A DNA stretch of 10,754 bases from NCBI GenBank assembly GCA_964630795.1, contig CAZVWF010000079.1, positions 1 through 10,754 of the forward strand, given 5' to 3'. Positions 6,572-10,754 of this stretch are shown here, piece after piece; position 1 is the first letter of the stretch, and every line of letters begins with the position of its first letter. A program made the position numbers and the translations under genes. Origin of the DNA: SZUA-117 sp964630795. GTDB taxonomy: Bacteria; Pseudomonadota; Gammaproteobacteria; Steroidobacterales; Woeseiaceae. The notes beneath the pieces were generated by a model, which was not told where the DNA came from, did not search any database, and was given only the letters and a program-made list of their open reading frames with translations.

Positions 6572-7517
6572 TCCGCAAACGCTGGTAATCGCACATCGCG
6601 GTGCGTCGGGCTATCTGCCCGAGCACACGCTGGAGGCGAAGGCGTATGCTCATGCCCTGGGCGCCGACTACCTCGAACAGGACCTGGTTGCTACTCGCGA
6701 TGACCAGGTGATCGTTATTCACGACATCCACCTGGACCGGGTGACCAATGTCGCGAGCGTTTACCCGGACCGACATCGGGACGACGGTCGCTACTATGCG
6801 CGCGATTTTGACCTGGCAGAAATTCAGGCGCTGGCGGCCGGGGAGCGCCGCGGTGACGACGGCGAGACGGCAGCGTTTCCGAATCGATTCCCGCTGGGTT
6901 TCGGTCCGTTTCGCATTCCCACACTGCGGGAAGAGGTCAAGCTCATCCAGGGTCTCAACCGGGCGACCGGGCGGGTCGCTGGCATCTATCCGGAGATCAA
7001 GAACCCGGCATGGCACCGGGCGGAGGGTGTGGATCTCAGTTCACTGGTGATCGACCAGCTCGACGATCTCGGTTATCGCACGAAGTCAGACCCGGTGTTC
7101 CTGCAATGTTTCGATGCGGCCGAGGTCAGGCGTATCCGCCATGATCTCGGCTGTCCGCTCAAGCTGGTTCAGCTTATTGGTGAAAACAGCTGGGGCCAGG
7201 CGGATACTGACTACAATGCATTGAGGACACCGGAGGGATTGCAGGAAGTCGCTCGGACTGTCGATGGTGTCGGGGCCTGGATTCCTCACCTGGTGGATAT
7301 AGCGGTCGTGGACGGACAGCCCGTATCCACGGGTTTCGTGAAATCGGCTCATGAAGCAGGGCTCGTGGTGCACCCCTACACATTCCAGGTTGAGCAAATT
7401 GGACCCGGGTTCGAGTCCCTGCCGGAAATGATCGCCTGGTTTGCTGACACGCTGGGTGTTGACGGCGTCTTTACGGACTTTCCGGATCTCGCATTGGAAG
7501 GGCTGGGTCGCCCCTGA
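6564..7517 (+). CDS. glpQ: Glycerophosphodiester phosphodiesterase, GlpQ type, without signal peptide
   Basis: Hydrolyses glycerophosphodiesters (deacylated phospholipids) to sn-glycerol 3-phosphate and an alcohol. The 317-residue product aligns along its length with mature E. coli GlpQ: HRGASGYLPEHT at 11-22 (catalytic His11, Arg12), YLEQDL with Glu38 and Asp40 (metal ligands), HD at 53-54 (second catalytic His), YPEIK with Glu144, LQCFD at 180-184, HPYT at 270-273 and the C-terminal GVFTDFPD. The frame upstream of GTG 6564 contains no ATG, GTG or TTG back to a stop at 6477, so this GTG is the only usual start. The protein therefore begins directly before the catalytic domain. E. coli GlpQ is periplasmic; this one should be cytoplasmic (UgpQ-like in location) unless the start is misread. 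mbnP follows after 60 nt. Confidence 0.93.
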   Translation: MADPQTLVIAHRGASGYLPEHTLEAKAYAHALGADYLEQDLVATRDDQVIVIHDIHLDRVTNVASVYPDRHRDDGRYYARDFDLAEIQALAAGERRGDDGETAAFPNRFPLGFGPFRIPTLREEVKLIQGLNRATGRVAGIYPEIKNPAWHRAEGVDLSSLVIDQLDDLGYRTKSDPVFLQCFDAAEVRRIRHDLGCPLKLVQLIGENSWGQADTDYNALRTPEGLQEVARTVDGVGAWIPHLVDIAVVDGQPVSTGFVKSAHEAGLVVHPYTFQVEQIGPGFESLPEMIAWFADTLGVDGVFTDFPDLALEGLGRP

Positions 7518-7527
7518 TTTCTGAAAA

Positions 7528-7547
7528 CAGGCTTACAATGCAGGCTT
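7528..7547 (+). repeat. Short direct repeat around a -10-like box upstream of mbnP
   Basis: CAGGCTT occurs at 7528-7534 and 7541-7547, 13 nt start to start. TACAAT at 7534-7539, matching the sigma70 -10 box in 5 of 6 positions, lies between and touching the copies. No good -35 box is seen 17 nt upstream, so a promoter here would need an activator. It could drive mbnP-mbnH separately from glpQ. Confidence 0.3.
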
Positions 7548-7577
7548 CCCGTACGAGGGTGTGCCCACCAATCCAGC

Positions 7578-8381
7578 ATGCGACGACTGTTCCCGCCAAT
7601 CGTTCCAATAATCGTTCTCACCGTTGTCGCGTGTGTGCGTGAACCGCATCCAGTCGACATTGGCTTTGAAGTTCGCCTGAATGGCGAACCGATTTCGTGT
7701 GCGGCCGGTATAAATGGTGTTCAGCTCACTGACCTTCGGTTTTACGTCAGTGAGGTGCGACTAAGGGACACAGAGGGCGGTTGGCAGGCGCTGTCGATGG
7801 CGGTGGACGATACCTGGCAGAGCGACGGTGTTGCGCTGATCGACCTGGAGGACGGGCAGGGCGCCTGTCTCAACGGGACAGCGGCAATGAATGCCGTATT
7901 GCGTGGTTCGGTCCCGGCAGCGCCCGGCACCGGACTCGCATTCACAATCGGTGTGCCTCACTCACTGAATCATGCGGATCCACTCAGTGCCGCTGCACCG
8001 CTGAGTTACACGATCATGCACTGGCACTGGGCGTCGGGCTACAAATTCATTCGTGCTGGGATTGAAACAGAAGACGACGGGTATTTCCTGCATCTCGGCA
8101 GCAATCGCTGTGAAGGAACGATTGGCGACATCAAAGGCTGCATTGGGGGTAATCGTCCGGCCGTAGAACTTGACCATTTCACGCCGGACACCACTGTCGT
8201 TGTCCTCGATATTGGCGTGTTGTTTGCCGGCGTGGACTTTGAGGACGGGGCTGACGGCAGATGCATGTCGGGGCCATCAAACCCGCAGTGCGAGGCGCCG
8301 TTCAGGGCACTGGGCATCGATTTCCCGAGCGGGGCTGCAGTTGCAAGCCCGCCAGCAATCAGCGCAGAGCTCAATCGATGA
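7578..8381 (+). CDS. mbnP: MbnP-family copper-binding lipoprotein (metallo-mystery pair, four-Cys motif)
   Basis: Family of exported proteins always paired with a MauG-like di-heme protein. The methanotroph member binds copper after its partner converts a tryptophan to kynurenine. The 267-residue product starts with a signal sequence of lipoprotein type: hydrophobic core 7-18 and VVAC, putative lipidated Cys19. The core shows FYVSEVRL (55-62), the family hallmark HWHWASGYKF (148-157) and cysteines 41, 97, 178, 188, 229 and 238; the last two sit in CMSGPSNPQC, typical of the family. Only four tryptophans exist (69, 80, 149, 151). Those in HWHW, with the adjacent histidines, are the best candidates for modification and copper binding (inference). 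The stop overlaps the mbnH ATG as ATGA. No good Shine-Dalgarno sequence is seen at 7578, but it is the only ATG that gives the signal sequence. Confidence 0.88.
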   Translation: MRRLFPPIVPIIVLTVVACVREPHPVDIGFEVRLNGEPISCAAGINGVQLTDLRFYVSEVRLRDTEGGWQALSMAVDDTWQSDGVALIDLEDGQGACLNGTAAMNAVLRGSVPAAPGTGLAFTIGVPHSLNHADPLSAAAPLSYTIMHWHWASGYKFIRAGIETEDDGYFLHLGSNRCEGTIGDIKGCIGGNRPAVELDHFTPDTTVVVLDIGVLFAGVDFEDGADGRCMSGPSNPQCEAPFRALGIDFPSGAAVASPPAISAELNR

Positions 8382-9517
8382 GGCGATTGCATGTCCTGAC
8401 AGCCGTTGGGATTGTGGTTGGTGGCCTGCTATGGCTGAACTTGCCTGAACAGCCCTATGAGTGGGATTTACCGGGGAATCTCCCGGCGCCCTCCGTGCCT
8501 GCCGACAATCCAATGAGCAACGTCAAGGTTGAGCTGGGCCGCAGGTTGTTCTACGACACGCGCCTGTCAGTCAATGAGACTATCTCCTGCGCGCATTGCC
8601 ATGTGCAGGAGCTCGCATTTACCGACGCATTGCCACGTTCCCGTGGCGCCACCGGGGAATTTCATCCCCGAAACGCCATGTCACTTGTGAACGTTGCCTA
8701 TGGGAGTCGCCTGACCTGGGCGAATCACCTGCTCAGCAACCTGGAGATCCAGGCGCTGACGCCCCTGTTGGGTGAGAATCCGGTTGAGATGGGGATGGCA
8801 GGTCGCGAGGACGAACTGACCGCGCTCTTGCGGACGGATTCGGATTACGCTCTGCAGATGCCCGAGGCGTTTCCAACGGATGCAGATCCGTATTCGGTGC
8901 TCAATATGGTGCGTGCCATCGCCAGTTTTGTCCGCAGTATCGTTTCGTTCGAGTCGTCGTATGATCGATATCTTCGGGGCGATGCACTGGCAATGAATGC
9001 GACGGAAATTCGTGGCATGAAATTATTCTTTTCGGAAAAGACCGAGTGCTTCCATTGCCACGGTGGATTTAATTTCACGGATAGCAGTACGCACGCGGAT
9101 ACGCGTATCGAGTCGGTGGGATTTCACAACAATGGCCTGTACAACCTGGGTGACAATGGCGGCTATCCGCCGGGCAATACCGGATTGCATGACCTGACGG
9201 GCAATCGTCGCGACATGGGCCGCTTCAAGGCGCCGACGCTGCGCAACATCGCGATGACCGCGCCTTATATGCATGATGGTTCGATCGAGACGCTGGACGG
9301 TGTCCTGGATCACTACCTGGCTGGCGGTCGCCTCATTGCAGAGGGTGCCTGGGCCGGGGATGGCAGTCGCAATCCCTACAAGTCCATCTTCGTGCGTGAA
9401 TTTGACCTGGATGAGCGTGAACGTGAGGATTTGCTCGCGTTTCTGCATGCTTTAACCGATACGTCCGTCATGATGAATCCTGCCTTTTCGAACCCGTTCA
9501 GTGCGTCAGTCGAGTAG
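8378..9517 (+). CDS. mbnH: MbnH-family di-heme cytochrome c peroxidase/MauG-like protein
   Basis: Periplasmic di-heme enzyme of the bacterial cytochrome c peroxidase/MauG superfamily. The studied homologue oxidises a tryptophan of MbnP to kynurenine using H2O2. The 379-residue product has an N-terminal hydrophobic segment (8-20) for export, without a clear AxA cleavage site, so it may stay membrane-anchored. Two c-type heme sites are present: CAHCH at 71-75 and CFHCH at 224-228. Other family blocks are GRRLFYDTRLS (54-64), LTPLLGENPVEMG (127-139) and FKAPTLRNIAMTAPYMHDGS (283-302), where Met298 is a possible heme ligand. The ATG at 8378 overlaps the mbnP stop (ATGA), so translation is coupled and an equal or lower yield than mbnP is expected. 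A longer frame open from 8261 would run far into mbnP and lose the signal segment, so it was rejected. Its 3' end overlaps the convergent gene by 20 bp. Confidence 0.92.
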   Translation: MRRLHVLTAVGIVVGGLLWLNLPEQPYEWDLPGNLPAPSVPADNPMSNVKVELGRRLFYDTRLSVNETISCAHCHVQELAFTDALPRSRGATGEFHPRNAMSLVNVAYGSRLTWANHLLSNLEIQALTPLLGENPVEMGMAGREDELTALLRTDSDYALQMPEAFPTDADPYSVLNMVRAIASFVRSIVSFESSYDRYLRGDALAMNATEIRGMKLFFSEKTECFHCHGGFNFTDSSTHADTRIESVGFHNNGLYNLGDNGGYPPGNTGLHDLTGNRRDMGRFKAPTLRNIAMTAPYMHDGSIETLDGVLDHYLAGGRLIAEGAWAGDGSRNPYKSIFVREFDLDEREREDLLAFLHALTDTSVMMNPAFSNPFSASVE

Positions 9518-10202
9518 TCAGGCTGCCGTCAAATCGTGTATCCCGCCAGGCGAAAAAAGTCATCAGAAAATAACTTTGCATCAGGAGTGCAAAGATCCAC
9601 TCGATGATATTTTCTGCAGGGTCGGGATCACTCAGTGTCGCCTTCAATACCAGGTTTAACGCCCCAAGAAAGAACGGTATCAGCGCGAGCGCCATCTGAA
9701 TGTTACCGAGTCGCTCGATCGCCGGAAGCTCAAGTGCACGGGAAAACCTGATGGTGTGCCTGGCCAGCATGATCTGCGCGACCACCGTGAAAAGGAAATA
9801 CAGGTAGATGCCAAAGCGTCGCATGAACTCGTAGACCGGCGCCTGTGTACCGAGAAACGTGACATAGATGATCAGCGCCAGTGCACCTGCAACGCCGGTG
9901 ATACCGATCCATCTTCCCGTTCGTGGGTCACCGTCGCAGTGACCGGCGAGAGTGCGAAGCCAGGCGACATTAAACATCCAGTAAAAGACCATCAGTGTCC
10001 ATTCCGTCATCATGGCCGGTTTGAAGATGAAAGTTGCTGGTTCATACCGTCCGGTTGCACTGATCGATGCACAACCGTCCAGGTAGGGAATACAAGCGGG
10101 GATAGCACCCGCGTTGATAGCGACGACGAGGCTCACGTGTATCGCGAAGACCGGCAGGAGTCCCGTAATGAGCGGCAAGAGGCGAATCAGATTCGTGGTC
10201 AT
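9498..10202 (-). CDS. Six-helix integral membrane protein of unknown function (resembles Frag1/DRAM/Sfk1-like proteins)
   Basis: A 234-residue protein with six predicted membrane helices at about 6-28, 64-82, 98-118, 129-147, 168-187 and 199-219. After helix 1 there is an exported-side loop with CIPYLDGCASISATGRYEPATFIF (two cysteines, 37 and 44, that could form a disulfide). The PYL.G..SIS.TG pattern recalls the Frag1/DRAM/Sfk1 type of membrane protein, but I make this link from memory and it is weak. The ATG at 10202 was chosen because helix 1 follows directly. The open frame continues to a TTG at 10253 and has an ATG at 10220; neither has a convincing Shine-Dalgarno sequence. The gene faces mbnH tail to tail with 20 bp shared, with no terminator between. 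Function and link to copper are unknown. Confidence 0.8.
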   Translation of the reverse strand: MTTNLIRLLPLITGLLPVFAIHVSLVVAINAGAIPACIPYLDGCASISATGRYEPATFIFKPAMMTEWTLMVFYWMFNVAWLRTLAGHCDGDPRTGRWIGITGVAGALALIIYVTFLGTQAPVYEFMRRFGIYLYFLFTVVAQIMLARHTIRFSRALELPAIERLGNIQMALALIPFFLGALNLVLKATLSDPDPAENIIEWIFALLMQSYFLMTFFAWRDTRFDGSLTTRLTH

Positions 10203-10754
10203 CGTCCCGTGAAATAGCATTCCGGAGGGGTGGGTTCCCCTTAACCATACCAAACCATGCCTGCGAACAATGTGATGAACCTATCCCTGTCCGCTCGTGC
10301 AAATTATCCAAGAAGAGGGCGTGCACTCATCCCTTGGATGCGCGCATTGAAGGCGTTGACGACGGCTGCTTATTGACCGGTCGATCGAAAATGGCTTGCA
10401 ACAGTCAAAAAGCGACGCTAACAGCGGGTGGTATTGCAATGAGAAACAGTTCGATCCAATGATGGCTGATCCGGCGGGAGATCGGCTGTGAGGGCGGGGT
10501 GTGGCTATCAGGACCCAGGCAGATCAATCCGTGACTTAACATAATATACATTATGCGCATATTTATGGATCACCAGCGTCCTTGATCGCTGTATATCAAC
10601 AGTCCACTAACGCCTCTTTGCTCAATTTACCAGGACAGAGAGCTGTTTAGTCATGCAGACTCAAGTCGAAAATATTTTGCATTTTCTTCCACTTTGCACC
10701 TGTGCTCGACTCCGCAGCTGCGAGCTGAAATCTTGTCATCAAACGTTCCCATTG
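10203..10754. other. Region without a convincing complete gene
   Basis: About 550 nt with no long open frame on either strand. The left part is the upstream region of the minus-strand membrane-protein gene. A weak stem (GCTGATC 10465-10471 with GATCGGC 10480-10486, one G-T pair) lacks a T tract. The last 200 nt are more AT-rich and hold a palindrome (separate entry). At the very edge two overlapping frames remain open: plus from ATG 10653 (34 codons, cut by the window end, GAGAG 10 nt upstream) and minus ending at TGA 10653-10651. Neither product is recognisable. Confidence 0.55.
10540..10555. promoter_or_regulatory. AT-rich palindrome, possible operator
   Basis: CATAAT (10540-10545), the spacer ATAC and ATTATG (10550-10555) form a perfect 6-bp-arm inverted repeat. 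TTAACA at 10537-10542 with a 17-nt spacer to TATTTA (10560-10565) gives a poor promoter-like pair overlapping it. The size and symmetry fit a dimeric regulator site; no regulator gene is visible in the window. Confidence 0.35.

Noticed and set aside
8261..8377. 39-residue N-terminal extension of MbnH
   Set aside because: It lies inside mbnP and would bury the export signal; the ATG in the ATGA overlap is far more likely.
10254..10754. tRNA, small RNA or CRISPR in the right-hand gap
   Set aside because: No cloverleaf, no repeated unit with spacers and no strong terminator-bounded transcript could be seen.

Overview
The window looks like a chromosomal segment of a moderately GC-rich gammaproteobacterium. 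The best evidence is the order mltG-tmk-holB-pilZ at the left end, which is a conserved gammaproteobacterial block. The PilZ protein is of the type IV pilus (PA2960-like) kind. I cannot name a genus. No IS elements, phage genes, tRNAs, rRNAs or CRISPR arrays were seen.

Layout. (1) Positions 1-2288, plus strand: a cut-off mltG, then tmk (thymidylate kinase), holB (DNA polymerase III delta') and pilZ, in a tight operon ended by a perfect bidirectional terminator at 2306-2333. The tatD gene that often follows pilZ is not here. (2) Positions 2353-6365, minus strand: an endonuclease/exonuclease/phosphatase-family protein, a FadJ-type bifunctional beta-oxidation enzyme whose GTG start lies 4 nt after the preceding stop, and a protein with two cyclic-nucleotide-binding domains and a C-terminal rhodanese domain. 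(3) Positions 6366-6563: a divergent intergenic region with a perfect 8-bp inverted repeat inside a possible short leader ORF. (4) Positions 6564-9517, plus strand: a GlpQ-type glycerophosphodiester phosphodiesterase without a visible signal peptide, then a lipoprotein of the MbnP family and a MauG-like di-heme MbnH, joined by an ATGA overlap. (5) Positions 9498-10202, minus strand: a six-helix membrane protein convergent with mbnH, the two sharing 20 bp. (6) Positions 10203-10754: no convincing complete gene, but a 16-bp AT-rich palindrome.

How the parts work together. The left block is housekeeping: cell-wall termination, dTTP supply, clamp loading and pilus function. The minus-strand block combines fatty-acid oxidation with a phosphodiesterase/phosphatase-like enzyme and a probable small-molecule-responsive sulfurtransferase. 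The right block contains the most unusual system, an MbnP/MbnH pair. In the studied methanotroph pair, the di-heme enzyme oxidises a tryptophan of the partner to kynurenine, which allows copper binding. Here the pair has no methanobactin biosynthesis genes beside it. It is flanked by glpQ and by a membrane protein I cannot assign a function.
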